Assembly (NCBI GenBank): GCA_900541415.1
Contig: UQJP01000014.1
Span: 1-64,000, forward strand
DNA length: 64,000 bases
Source: an uncultured Odoribacter sp.
Lineage (GTDB): Bacteria > Bacteroidota > Bacteroidia > Bacteroidales > Marinifilaceae
Direction of reading: 5' to 3'
Shown here: positions 1 to 8,656 of the stretch, one piece after another
How the letters are laid out: every line of letters begins with the position of its first letter
Numbering within the stretch: position 1 is the stretch's first letter
The notes under the pieces: model-generated
Seen by the model: only the letters and a program-made list of their open reading frames with translations
Database searches by the model: none
Told to the model about the DNA's origin: nothing
Position numbers and translations under genes: made by a program

Positions 1-120
1 TGGTCATCCAGGGGGGGGCGTGTGGTGGTGGGGCCTGCCGATGGCGGTCCTGCCGACGGAGGTAATTATGAGGAATTTACAGAGGCTTTTTTAGCCTGCG
101 TTTCGGAGGATTTGAGATGA
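1..120 (+). CDS. C-terminal end of an upstream phage-operon gene (partial)
   Basis: Frame 1 is open from the first base of the window to a TGA at 118-120, giving 39 residues rich in Gly, Val and Asp and ending in VSEDLR. Its stop overlaps the ATG of the next gene as ATGA, the same tight coupling seen between later genes here, so it is probably the last part of the preceding cistron of the tail operon. The start lies outside the window and no domain can be named from this fragment. Confidence 0.6.
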   Translation, partial: WSSRGGRVVVGPADGGPADGGNYEEFTEAFLACVSEDLR

Positions 121-1721
121 ATACGTTGCAAAAGATCGGTAGTTTTTTAGGTGAGAAATTATCGGAGGTTTACCATATCCTGAAAGCTCATGTGAACGAC
201 CGCTGGAATCCGCATCAGGTGACGAAGGAGCAGGTGGGGCTGGGAAATGCGGATAATACTTCGGATTTGGATAAGCCCGTATCCACCGCCCAGCAGGCGG
301 CATTGGACGGAAAGATCGACCGGGAGGAGGGGAAAGAGTTGATGCCCTCGCCGGGGGATGGGCTTGGCCGGGAATATTACCTGAACGCGTCGGGCAGGTG
401 GGAAAAAATATCTTCGGATGCGATGGTGATTACCATGACGGTTAGCGAGGATAAAAAACATTTTTCGCTGGACGAGGAGGAGTTGGGGGCTTATTTGAAG
501 GCTTATTATGGGGTTGATTCTTATGAGGAGGAACGAAATCCCGATGTGGTTCATGCCCTGGAGGTGTATCTTAAATATGCGCCTTACGGAGTGCATCATA
601 AAGAGGATGGGACGGTTGATAATATCAATACGGTTTGGCATTTTTTGAAGGTTTGCATGACTTCTACGGAGTATGGGATTCCTCATTTGATTGCCCGTGA
701 ATTTAATGCTGAAGATGACGGCCTTACGATTACCCGGTATTATTGCCAGATAGATATTTGGGACGGACACGGGACTCTGAAACCGGAGGTGCTGTATTCG
801 TCGATCACGGAAGATTATGTGGCTTTTAAAAGTTATGTGGATGGTGCGAAATCGGATTTGCAGGCGCATATCAATGATTCTTCCATCCATCAGACCGCTG
901 CTGAAATTATGGCGGGTATGGGTTCGGGAGTGATTGTTATTCCGGCAGATTTTACAAAAGAGGCTGCGGCGATGGAAGCGGAAATGATACAGGCTGTCCA
1001 GGAAAGGCTGAATGACGGCACTTTGTTTAAAAAGCCTGTGTATTTATTATATAGTTGGAAAGAGGATTATATAAGTCCCGATGCTCCGGTATTTTACAGT
1101 ATTGGCCGATGTACGAAAGAAGTGAGATCGAAAAGGGGAAATACCCCTCAGATCCGGTTATATTTTAATTCGTCTATCGAGGTTACGGAATCGGAAGCTC
1201 CCGAAACCCGTTCCACTTATTGTGTTGTGATTACAGTGTTGGGTAACCGGGTGACTATTTCCTATCAAGACTATGAGGATGAACACCCTGTGGAAGGAAT
1301 ATATCTCACAGAGGATGAAAACGGACTTATCAATCTGGCCGATAAGAGTTGGGATGAATTATACGCAGAACTGCAAAAAGATAATCGTCCGCAGGTGTCG
1401 TTGAAGACACTTAGCTCCGGAATGTATTGCCCGGCATCTTATGAGTTTACCCTGAATGATGAAACGGCGCAGAAGCCTGTGTACTCCGGCACTTTGGAAA
1501 TTTCGTATGTAAAGGAAACAGACGGTGTCCGGGAGTTATGGGTGGAAACCCGTGTGTTTTCCGATTTTGCGGGTTCAACCGGAAGTTATAGTCTCGATTC
1601 TTATTTGAAGAAATATCCGTTGAATGATGTGATGCGTGTGAGCCGTGTCCGGGTGGTGGATTCAATACCTGCTGACGAGGATTTGCAGGAAGGGGATATT
1701 ATTATTTTAAAAGAGGCATGA
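117..1721 (+). CDS. Phage tail fibre-like protein with tail-repeat motif
   Basis: 534 residues. The N-terminus (about residues 1-30, LGEKLSEVY) is followed by the short phage tail repeat WNPHQVTKEQVGLGNADNTS at residues 31-50 and then KPVSTAQQAALDGK. A conserved EEGKELMPSP segment follows near residue 80. The N-terminal 100 residues are clearly related to those of the 1061-residue fibre at 5174, so both probably attach to the same baseplate or tail site. The remaining roughly 400 residues match nothing I recognise; they are rich in beta-type sequence and could be a receptor-binding region. It starts at an ATGA overlap with the upstream cistron and ends in another ATGA overlap. No signal peptide or membrane segment. 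Role as a fibre is inferred from the repeat and the neighbours. Confidence 0.75.
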   Translation: MNTLQKIGSFLGEKLSEVYHILKAHVNDRWNPHQVTKEQVGLGNADNTSDLDKPVSTAQQAALDGKIDREEGKELMPSPGDGLGREYYLNASGRWEKISSDAMVITMTVSEDKKHFSLDEEELGAYLKAYYGVDSYEEERNPDVVHALEVYLKYAPYGVHHKEDGTVDNINTVWHFLKVCMTSTEYGIPHLIAREFNAEDDGLTITRYYCQIDIWDGHGTLKPEVLYSSITEDYVAFKSYVDGAKSDLQAHINDSSIHQTAAEIMAGMGSGVIVIPADFTKEAAAMEAEMIQAVQERLNDGTLFKKPVYLLYSWKEDYISPDAPVFYSIGRCTKEVRSKRGNTPQIRLYFNSSIEVTESEAPETRSTYCVVITVLGNRVTISYQDYEDEHPVEGIYLTEDENGLINLADKSWDELYAELQKDNRPQVSLKTLSSGMYCPASYEFTLNDETAQKPVYSGTLEISYVKETDGVRELWVETRVFSDFAGSTGSYSLDSYLKKYPLNDVMRVSRVRVVDSIPADEDLQEGDIIILKEA

Positions 1722-2770
1722 TGGAAACGGTGGAAGTTGCTGATATTTCAGTTTACCGGGCAGGAACGTTGCACAGCTTTTGGGGACAGCAGTTCGTGAA
1801 GGGCGGAAAATTGGAAGAGGTTGGAACGGGATTCGGTATTGTAAAAGGTGGAACGTTATATCGGTTTCAGGCCGTGGTGTTGTTGCTGGAAGAAGCCCAG
1901 TTTGATTCCTGTTTGAGAATTGCGTTTCATATCCCCACGGAAGGGCGGTTTGCCAAATTACAAATCAAGGATGAGTATTATCCGGAATGGATGGATTATG
2001 AGCCTGTTTCCCCACAGAATGGAAAAGCGGTAGTCCGGGGGGTGAACGGTGGGAGTATCGCTGCCGGAACTTACCGGGTGGTGGTTACCGACACAACGGA
2101 TTATTCGGAAATTTATAGTAATGAAGTGACTTATAAACCGGAAATTCCTGTGCGGCTTTTATGTATGAATAATTGTATACTGATGTTAGAACGAGGAGCG
2201 GATTTGATGCTGGTGAATACGATTAAATCAAATGATATTTTATATACCCTGCAATTTTACAATGACCGATATGGAGGCTGGTCGGCAACTCCCAATAAAA
2301 TCGTAGGAACAGGGGAGCCGCTCATTTGGAATGATTTGAAGGGGGGAAGGTATCGTATGGTGGCTCAAAACATAGAAACAGGCTTGGCATTTGCCAGTAA
2401 TGTACCTATGATAAAACCTTTGGATCAGTTGGTGTTATGTGATACGGCTTCGTTAAAGATGTTTGTATTTAATGGAGACATCATTAAGCAACTCACCCGG
2501 AACGAGGAGGGATATGAGGATTTCAGCCTGTCGTTTGCAGTGGGCGGAACGGGAAGCCTGTATAACCGGGTGGTATTGACGCGTTTTGTTCTTTCGTCGC
2601 GGGAGTGGCAGGAGGTACAGGTACAAGAAATCGTTATGGAAACGGCAGATACGAAGGTGACAGGCACTTTCGCCGTTCATGTGCCGGGACGTTATCGGGC
2701 AGAGGCGGTTAATACTGTGACGGGGGAAAAGACGGAGAGTAATTTTGTTACACTTAATTCTCCCGATTGA
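1718..2770 (+). CDS. Tail-module protein with three related beta-sandwich-like modules
   Basis: 350 residues, translationally coupled to the fibre gene by an ATGA overlap; a second ATG lies directly after the first. Three segments share a pattern of G-x-YR-x(3-4), then an acidic/Thr turn, then SN-x-V/F: AAGTYRVVVTDTTDYSEIYS near residue 130, GGRYRMVAQNIETGLAFASN near 210, and PGRYRAEAVNTVTGEKTESN near 325. This reads like three Ig- or fibronectin-like strands repeated along the protein. No known family is recognised. Position between fibre genes suggests a virion or tail-tip structural component. Not a lipoprotein, no membrane helix. Confidence 0.65.
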   Translation: MMETVEVADISVYRAGTLHSFWGQQFVKGGKLEEVGTGFGIVKGGTLYRFQAVVLLLEEAQFDSCLRIAFHIPTEGRFAKLQIKDEYYPEWMDYEPVSPQNGKAVVRGVNGGSIAAGTYRVVVTDTTDYSEIYSNEVTYKPEIPVRLLCMNNCILMLERGADLMLVNTIKSNDILYTLQFYNDRYGGWSATPNKIVGTGEPLIWNDLKGGRYRMVAQNIETGLAFASNVPMIKPLDQLVLCDTASLKMFVFNGDIIKQLTRNEEGYEDFSLSFAVGGTGSLYNRVVLTRFVLSSREWQEVQVQEIVMETADTKVTGTFAVHVPGRYRAEAVNTVTGEKTESNFVTLNSPD

Positions 2771-2843
2771 ATTTTGCTTTACACCGGAGCGGGGGAGAAT
2801 TGGAACGTGTAAAGTTTACCGGAGAAAATTAAAATGAAAAGGT

Positions 2844-3338
2844 ATGGTAAAGATTGAAGAGAAAGACGGACATAAGTACTGGGTTTTGAGAATCGACGGG
2901 GATGAGGTTTTCGGGCGGGTAAGCCGGGATACCAATTACCGGGAACATGCCCTGGAGGACGGAGGGGCGAAATACGTCCTGCTGGATGATGACCGCCCTC
3001 TGTTTGCCCGTATGTTGAGAAGCGGTTTGCCCGGTTTGGTGTTGCAGTTGGCGCGGATGAGCAGGGAGGTGGAGCAGGCGGTGCTCGATTCCGGCGATTC
3101 ATTCGAAATCCGACTGGAAGTGACGGATAATTATGACGATCACCTGACTTTTGCTTTGCAGGAGTATGTGGACGCTTATGTGGATGCCTGTGTGCTGAAG
3201 GAGTGGTTTTCTGTCAATAATCTTCCGCAGTTGGCCATGCTCTATGAAGAGGCTGCCGAAGTGGCGCTGCGCCGGATAATTACCGTGATTCATTATCGAA
3301 AACGTGCCGTGAAACGGCCTATTCATCCTATATTTTAA
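2844..3338 (+). CDS. Small phage structural/accessory protein, unknown
   Basis: 164 residues, moderately acidic, with a basic C-terminal tail (RKRAVKRP then IHPIF). No family is recognised. It is predicted soluble, without signal peptide or membrane helix. Four bases separate its stop from the next ATG, so it is probably co-transcribed and translated with 3343-3816. The 73-base gap upstream has no start-deciding feature beyond a purine-rich stretch before the ATG. Function is unknown; context suggests a tail or virion assembly role. Confidence 0.6.
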   Translation: MVKIEEKDGHKYWVLRIDGDEVFGRVSRDTNYREHALEDGGAKYVLLDDDRPLFARMLRSGLPGLVLQLARMSREVEQAVLDSGDSFEIRLEVTDNYDDHLTFALQEYVDAYVDACVLKEWFSVNNLPQLAMLYEEAAEVALRRIITVIHYRKRAVKRPIHPIF

Positions 3339-3342
3339 AATT

Positions 3343-3816
3343 ATGAGCTATACATTGAATGGAAATACCGTGACTTTTGAGTACGATGCAGACGAGGTGT
3401 TCGAAGCCTGTGCCTTGAAAACCGCTTATTTATCGCGCCGGGTGAAAGATGACGAGGGAAAATATACCGGGGAGGAATTGGTGCTAACGAAAGATGAGCG
3501 TGAGGCGTTCGACCGTTGCCTGCAAGAGAGTGTGGCCGGGTTGTGGGGGTATGTGGGAAAAATGTGCCTGGGAGGAAGCGAAGGAGTTGACCGTGAAGAC
3601 CGTGTGGTTTTTAAAATGCCGGGTGGTAAGGGCGGAGAGCGGACGATGAAGATGGTGGATGCCCGGTTTTTCGAGCTTTTGGTGGCGGGTGTCCTGTGTG
3701 GTTGGTTTAAACTGTGCGGAGGAGCGAATTTTAGCGGGATGTTTGAACAGGAATTTGCTTTCGGGGTACGTGCTTTGTGGGACGACTTGTTTCTGTTGAG
3801 GGACAGGGGGGAATAA
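3343..3816 (+). CDS. Small phage accessory protein, unknown
   Basis: 157 residues. The N-terminal half contains predicted helices with the charged segment RRVKDDEGKYTGEELVLTKD and the C-terminal half several Trp and Phe residues (LWGYVGKMCLGG, CGWFKLCGG, ALWDDLFLLRD). No recognised domain. It sits between the 164-residue gene and a 236-base spacer. The pairing of two small acidic helical proteins in a tail operon resembles the place of tail-assembly chaperones in other tailed phages, but no slippery frameshift site linking the two was seen, so this remains a guess. Confidence 0.6.
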   Translation: MSYTLNGNTVTFEYDADEVFEACALKTAYLSRRVKDDEGKYTGEELVLTKDEREAFDRCLQESVAGLWGYVGKMCLGGSEGVDREDRVVFKMPGGKGGERTMKMVDARFFELLVAGVLCGWFKLCGGANFSGMFEQEFAFGVRALWDDLFLLRDRGE

Positions 3817-3885
3817 CCGTGTCGGCGAAGTTCCTGCCTGGTGTGGGGAATAATTTGTCACATTCCCTGCCGGGAGGGAGAAACA

Positions 3886-4035
3886 ATGGTGGTTTGGAGT
3901 GGTTGTTTCGTTCCGGAAATGACAATGTTTGTCACTTTCGCCGGGAAAAGTTTGTCATCTTTGTTTACAGGCAAGGGGGGAGAGATTGAGCCGGGGTTAA
4001 TGGTGTGTGAAATGCTGGTGTATATAAATGGATGA
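3886..4035 (+). CDS. Possible 49-residue ORF in a 236-bp spacer
   Basis: The spacer 3817-4052 holds an ORF starting at ATG 3886 with a purine-rich GGGAGGGAG about seven bases upstream. The 49-residue product is hydrophobic and Met-rich with no recognisable motif. The same spacer has three copies of TTTGTCA (3854-3860, 3928-3934, 3951-3957); the middle one forms a 6-bp inverted repeat with TGACAA at 3920-3925. The spacer may be regulatory rather than coding, and I give the ORF low weight. Confidence 0.2.
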   Translation: MVVWSGCFVPEMTMFVTFAGKSLSSLFTGKGGEIEPGLMVCEMLVYING

Positions 4036-4052
4036 AATGAAAAAGTTTTGAT

Positions 4053-4388
4053 ATGGGGGGAACGATTTATAGGGGAGAGACGCTGACGTTAGTGTTACGT
4101 TGCCGGAATCAGGCGGGAGAGGCTGTGGATATGTCCGGCAAGGAGGTGGATGTGGTAATGACCGACCGACGGGAACGGGTGCTGTTCCGGTATAGCACCT
4201 ACGACGAAGAAAGCAGGGCATTGACGGTGAAAGGCCATTTTGTGCTGTGCCGTTTGGAAAGCAAGGATATGGCTTCGTTGCAGGGCGTGTATTTAGTGGA
4301 AATACGTGTCGGGAACGATGGTCTGGTACAGGTGGCACAAGTGCCGGGAGTGAGGATATTGGATTCGGTGACGGGTAAAGGTTTATAA
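4053..4388 (+). CDS. BppU-N-like baseplate/tail protein
   Basis: 111 residues. The opening GGTIYRGETLTLVLRCRNQA, then EAVDMSGKEVDVVMTDR and a later YLVEIRVGNDGLVQVAQVPG fit the small Ig-like N-terminal domain of phage baseplate upper proteins and related tail accessory proteins (pattern: hydrophobic-R-G-D/E-T-L-x-L, then a G-A-x-V strand). The protein is only that domain. It precedes the tail-collar gene by 74 bases and is probably a small adaptor between tail and receptor-binding proteins. Family assignment is by eye and moderate. Confidence 0.55.
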   Translation: MGGTIYRGETLTLVLRCRNQAGEAVDMSGKEVDVVMTDRRERVLFRYSTYDEESRALTVKGHFVLCRLESKDMASLQGVYLVEIRVGNDGLVQVAQVPGVRILDSVTGKGL

Positions 4389-4462
4389 AATTTCCCTGTG
4401 TATCAGCCTGCTCAAGCGAGTGATTCGGGGAGGCAATATGGCAAAAAGAAAATTGTAATGAT

Positions 4463-5107
4463 ATGAAAGCGGAACGTGTGGATTCGGATGATGAATTATT
4501 GATCGATGTGTTTTTCACAAACCTTGTCAGGGGACAAGATGGTGTAACTCCTTCAATCGGGAGTAATTTAAATTGGTGGATCGACGGTCAGGATACGGGA
4601 GTCCGGGCCAAGGCAGACACCCCGGAGATCGGGGCGAACGGAAACTGGTGGATTGGCGGATCGGATACCGGGAAACCTTCTTTGCAGGAAGTGCCCGATA
4701 CGGTGAAAATCCCCCAAGGGGCAATCATCATGTGGAGTGGCTCGGTCACGGCAATCCCTTCCGGCTGGGCTCTGTGTGACGGGAAAAATAATACTCCTGA
4801 TTTGAAAGGGAGGTTTATTGTGGGGTATGACGATACGGCGAATGGGAAAACTTTAAATTACGATGTTATCGGGGAAGTCGGGGGGAATAATCAGGTAAGC
4901 CTTGAAATAGCCCACATGCCTAAACATACGCATCGTGCCTTGAAAAGAGCGGACGATAATGATCTCGATCAGGTGAATACCTACGGTGTTGTTGCAACCA
5001 ATCTGGAAGCGGTGGCTGTCGATATTAATCTGGAAGAAGTTGGGGGAAGTAAGGCTTTTGACATTCGTCCGCCTTATTATGTGCTGGCTTATATTATGAA
5101 GCTATAA
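4463..5107 (+). CDS. Tail collar (tip/fibre) domain protein
   Basis: 214 residues. The N-terminus has two copies of a short motif, TPSIGSNLNWWIDGQDTG and TPEIGANGNWWIGGSDTG (residues 28-72), common in Bacteroidetes phage tail proteins. From about residue 83 it is a phage tail-collar domain: IPQGAIIMWSG, IPSGWALCDG, NTPDLKGRFIVGYDD, then HMPKHTHRA and a C-terminal RPPYYVLAYIMKL. The order and spacing match the collar family closely, so the fold call is strong. Such proteins form or cap the adsorption apparatus. It lies directly upstream of the long S74 fibre. Confidence 0.85.
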   Translation: MKAERVDSDDELLIDVFFTNLVRGQDGVTPSIGSNLNWWIDGQDTGVRAKADTPEIGANGNWWIGGSDTGKPSLQEVPDTVKIPQGAIIMWSGSVTAIPSGWALCDGKNNTPDLKGRFIVGYDDTANGKTLNYDVIGEVGGNNQVSLEIAHMPKHTHRALKRADDNDLDQVNTYGVVATNLEAVAVDINLEEVGGSKAFDIRPPYYVLAYIMKL

Positions 5108-5173
5108 AAGGCGGGGCGCAATAGGTTTTAAGAACAGGAGGATGTTGAATGATTATTTAGTAGGGGGAAAACA

Positions 5174-8100
5174 ATGAATATCATGCAGTTGATGGGGAAA
5201 TTCCTGGGAGAGAAGATTTCCCGCATTTATGAAAAAGTTAAAATCCATACGGAAGATGTGTCTATTCACCGGACGAGTGCGGAAATCCGGGCAGAGATTA
5301 CAGAGGGGGATATTCCACCGGAAATAGTCCGTCGGGGCGAAATGGAACAGTCCCTTGCCGGGAAAGTGGATAAGGAGGAGGGTAAGGAACTGATGCCTTC
5401 GCCGGGAGAAACGCCTCGCCGGGACCGTTTTTTGAATGAACAGGGTGAATATATTCCGCTGGACAGCCATTATCTGGTGCTGGATGCGACCATGATGGGC
5501 GAAAAAGAATTTAGCGTTAACCAAGAGCAATTGCGGGAATATATCGACCGGGCGATAGTGGGTGGTGATAGCGGGCTTACCGTGTTTTTTAAATTTCCTT
5601 TTCAGTATTGGAATGAATATTACAAAGTGACTTTTGTCGCACATCAATTAGGTAATTTCTATCTGACAGCCACACATCCCATTATGTTTTCTTCGGATCG
5701 AAAAGGGGTACGGGAGTATCGTTATCATTTCTTATTCGATATAGCCGGAGAACGTCCTTTTGATTCCGGAAAAGGTATGTTGATTGATTCCGAGTTCTAT
5801 GTGCCTTCTTATTTAGATTCCTTATTGGAAGCTAAGGCTGATGCTTCGATAGTACAGGAACATGTGAAACATAAGGAGAACCCTCACGGAGTGACAAAAG
5901 CGCAGGTGGGTTTGGGAAATGTGGAGAATACGGCCGATGCCGACAAACCTGTGTCGAAGGCGATGCAGCAAGCGTTGGACGGTGTTTCCGGGGAATTGCA
6001 AACCCATGTCTCGAATACAGACGTGCATAAAACCTCGGCACAAATCCGGGCGGAAATTACGGATGCGGATATACCGGACAGTATAGCCCGTACCGCCGAG
6101 GTAGATGTGAAAGTGCAGGCGCATAACGAAAGTGGTGAGGCGCATGTGGATTTACGCAATGCCCTGGATAATCTGGAAAATGGAGCAGTAAAGGCAGGGA
6201 GCGCGGAGTATGCCGAAAGATTAGGGACAAGGGCGGATAGTTACACCAAAGTTCAATTGGATGCCAAACTCAACCGCCATATCAAAGATGTGGTTTATGA
6301 TGCGGAACAGGCTAAATTTACCTTTGTATTTGAGGATGGCAGGGAGATCGTTGTAGATACGCCGCTGGAAAACACGGTGACCGACGGGCATTACGATCAT
6401 GAAACCCAGGAGTTGGTGCTGGTGTTGGTATCCGGGCAGGAAATCCGTATTCCCGTGTCCGGTATGGCGAAGGTATATACCGGGAAAGACACCGCCACCG
6501 CTACCACTGCCGTCAGCGATGCCGGGGAAATATCGGTGGCGGTTAAACCGGGGAGTGTGGATTCGGTGCATCTTTCCTCCGCCTTGCTGACGGCTATCCA
6601 TAGCCACCTGACTTTAACAGGTGACACGAAAGATAATATTGTTACGTTTCCCGATCAGGCTACCCGTATCAATTTGGCTTCCGGCGATAAACATGCTGCC
6701 TTGTTTGGAAAGATCAAGCGTTGGTTTACCGATTTAAAAGCATTGGCGTTTAAGGATAAGGTGGGGAAAGCCGATCTGGACACCGCCCTGCAAACCGAGA
6801 TCGACGGAAAGGCTAACAAAACGGATATTCCAACCTCGCTCCCGGCTAACGGAGGGAATGCTAATTCTGTTGGGGGATATGTTCCGTCGTTCTTGATGAA
6901 GAGGAATAGTGGGACTGAAATACAGGCAGATGCTATATTGGGAACGTCGCAATACGGTTTCGGTTACGAAAATAGAGGCTTTCCTATATCAGGATCATTT
7001 ATCAGCTTTGGTGGATTTTCCGACGATTATACAACCCAGATTATTGCATCTTATAAAGGTGACAAAATATATTTCCGAACTTATGACGGCGACCTGAAAA
7101 AATGGAATATTTGGCAGCGATTGGCACATCATAACGAAGTTTTGCAAAAGTCTGGTGACCAGACATTAACCAACGGTAGGTTTTATTTGAATAGCTCCGC
7201 TCCGGAACATGTGTTTATGATTCAGGGGGCCGGAACAAATTGGGGGTATTTTGGGTTTGGTGCTTATCCGACAAGAAACCTTCATATTTACAATTATGCA
7301 ACTGGTAAGTACCTCGATATTGCTGCTGACGGGAAATTAAGGTATGATACGAGAGAGTTGGCGTTTAAAGAAGACATTCCGGTTAGTATGAATGATGTTG
7401 CGGATGCTTTTCAGGTTATAGTCGATTCGGATCAAATTATCAGAAAAGTAATTGTGTGCAATTTAAAGAAAGAGCAAGGTTATCTTTCCAGAGCAGCCAT
7501 AGGCTTGACCAATCCCGGCTTTAAGTTTAGCCCCGTTATTATATCTGCCGGATTGAATGATCAGGGGACTGCGTGGGCCGATTGGAAATTTGACCCTGAA
7601 AACGGACGGATTGTCAATCCGGACGGGAAACTGTTTGCTTTGACGAATGATTTGTCGGGCACTCTTAAAAATAGCGGTGATCAGCTCATTAGCGGTAATT
7701 TAACTCTAAACACGGGCAATGCTTCTTATTTAAATTTTCACAGAAATGGGCAATTAAAGGGAATAGTGGGATGTACGGCAACCGGGGATACGAGGGTGGT
7801 GCTGCAAAACTCTGCCAGCGGTGCCGTGTTGCAGGCTGACGACGATGGCAAGTGTTATTATAATAGCAAAGAAATTGCCACGACCGACCAGATAAGTAAT
7901 CTCGTTACCCTGAATACTTCCCAGACAATTACAGGGACAAAGATTTTCACCCAGTATTGTGATTTTAAGGGGGGAGCGGGAAACTCCGGGTCGGACATGC
8001 GGTTTAAGGGAAAAGTTCGTCCGTTGGGTGAAGTGCTGCCTGATTTATTGGATTTGAATGTAATCCGGTATGAATGGAATAAAGAAGGCGAGGAAAAGCG

Positions 8101-8359
8101 TGATACATTCGGAATTTCGGCAATGGAACTGGCGGACAAAGGGGATGTGTTCGGGCAAATTGTCCATGAGCGAGATGATGAGCAACGGACAAAGTGGGTG
8201 GAATACGACCGGATTGGAGTTCTTGCCCTGAAAGGAATGCAGGAAATGTACCGTCAATGGGAAACCGAGAAACAGGAACTGAACCGCGAGTTATCCGTCC
8301 TGAAACGGGAACTGGCAGAGTTACGGGGTGTGTGGCGTGAATGGAAAGAACATCATTAA
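5174..8359 (+). CDS. Long tail fibre with C-terminal S74 intramolecular chaperone
   Basis: 1061 residues. The N-terminus (LMGKFLGEKISRIYEKVKIH, then EEGKELMPSP) parallels the 534-residue fibre at 117. A phage tail repeat (NPHGVTKAQVGLGNVENTAD) lies near residues 235-255. The long middle is beta-rich with repeated SGDQ-type segments. The end is a peptidase-S74 chaperone: SDMRFKGKVRPLGEVLPDLL with the expected Ser-Asp at about residue 940, a VIRYEWN strand, EYDRIGVLALKGMQEM, then a coiled coil (QWETEKQELNRELSVLKREL). S74 domains trimerise the fibre and usually cut themselves off. It is probably the main receptor-binding fibre. Co-directional with flanking genes. Confidence 0.88.
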   Translation: MNIMQLMGKFLGEKISRIYEKVKIHTEDVSIHRTSAEIRAEITEGDIPPEIVRRGEMEQSLAGKVDKEEGKELMPSPGETPRRDRFLNEQGEYIPLDSHYLVLDATMMGEKEFSVNQEQLREYIDRAIVGGDSGLTVFFKFPFQYWNEYYKVTFVAHQLGNFYLTATHPIMFSSDRKGVREYRYHFLFDIAGERPFDSGKGMLIDSEFYVPSYLDSLLEAKADASIVQEHVKHKENPHGVTKAQVGLGNVENTADADKPVSKAMQQALDGVSGELQTHVSNTDVHKTSAQIRAEITDADIPDSIARTAEVDVKVQAHNESGEAHVDLRNALDNLENGAVKAGSAEYAERLGTRADSYTKVQLDAKLNRHIKDVVYDAEQAKFTFVFEDGREIVVDTPLENTVTDGHYDHETQELVLVLVSGQEIRIPVSGMAKVYTGKDTATATTAVSDAGEISVAVKPGSVDSVHLSSALLTAIHSHLTLTGDTKDNIVTFPDQATRINLASGDKHAALFGKIKRWFTDLKALAFKDKVGKADLDTALQTEIDGKANKTDIPTSLPANGGNANSVGGYVPSFLMKRNSGTEIQADAILGTSQYGFGYENRGFPISGSFISFGGFSDDYTTQIIASYKGDKIYFRTYDGDLKKWNIWQRLAHHNEVLQKSGDQTLTNGRFYLNSSAPEHVFMIQGAGTNWGYFGFGAYPTRNLHIYNYATGKYLDIAADGKLRYDTRELAFKEDIPVSMNDVADAFQVIVDSDQIIRKVIVCNLKKEQGYLSRAAIGLTNPGFKFSPVIISAGLNDQGTAWADWKFDPENGRIVNPDGKLFALTNDLSGTLKNSGDQLISGNLTLNTGNASYLNFHRNGQLKGIVGCTATGDTRVVLQNSASGAVLQADDDGKCYYNSKEIATTDQISNLVTLNTSQTITGTKIFTQYCDFKGGAGNSGSDMRFKGKVRPLGEVLPDLLDLNVIRYEWNKEGEEKRDTFGISAMELADKGDVFGQIVHERDDEQRTKWVEYDRIGVLALKGMQEMYRQWETEKQELNRELSVLKRELAELRGVWREWKEHH

Positions 8360-8371
8360 TGGGGAATAGTT

Positions 8372-8653
8372 ATGAGTAATTATTTTTTGACGGGGGATTC
8401 GGCTGCAAAAAAGTTGGAAAATACCGCTTATGTAGGCAAAACGGAATATGTAACTAAAGCGGAGTGTTTGGAAATGGGAGCCGATCCCGATTTGCTGGCA
8501 GGCTACCGGGAATATGAATTTCCGACAGACGAGAATATTCAGCCTGGGATTCAGACCTGCTCTTTCAGGATTTGGCTGGGAGAGGAAGGTTCTCCTATGG
8601 ATTTGGGGGCTGCTTTTGGGGGTGAGGTGATGTTTTATTATGTTAATGGTTGA
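8372..8653 (+). CDS. Small protein downstream of the S74 fibre, unknown
   Basis: 93 residues, acidic, starting 12 bases after the fibre stop and ending 3 bases before the glycosyltransferase ATG, so it belongs to the same transcript. The sequence contains ECLEMGADPDLLAGYREYEF and CSFRIWLGEEGSP. No known domain, signal peptide or membrane helix. It could be a fibre accessory protein or assembly chaperone, as small genes after fibre genes often are, but nothing in the sequence shows this. Confidence 0.6.
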   Translation: MSNYFLTGDSAAKKLENTAYVGKTEYVTKAECLEMGADPDLLAGYREYEFPTDENIQPGIQTCSFRIWLGEEGSPMDLGAAFGGEVMFYYVNG

Positions 8654-8656
8654 GGC

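Noticed and set aside
159..890. 243-residue ORF on the minus strand
   Set aside because: Antisense shadow of the tail fibre gene; basic, low-information sequence and no start signal.
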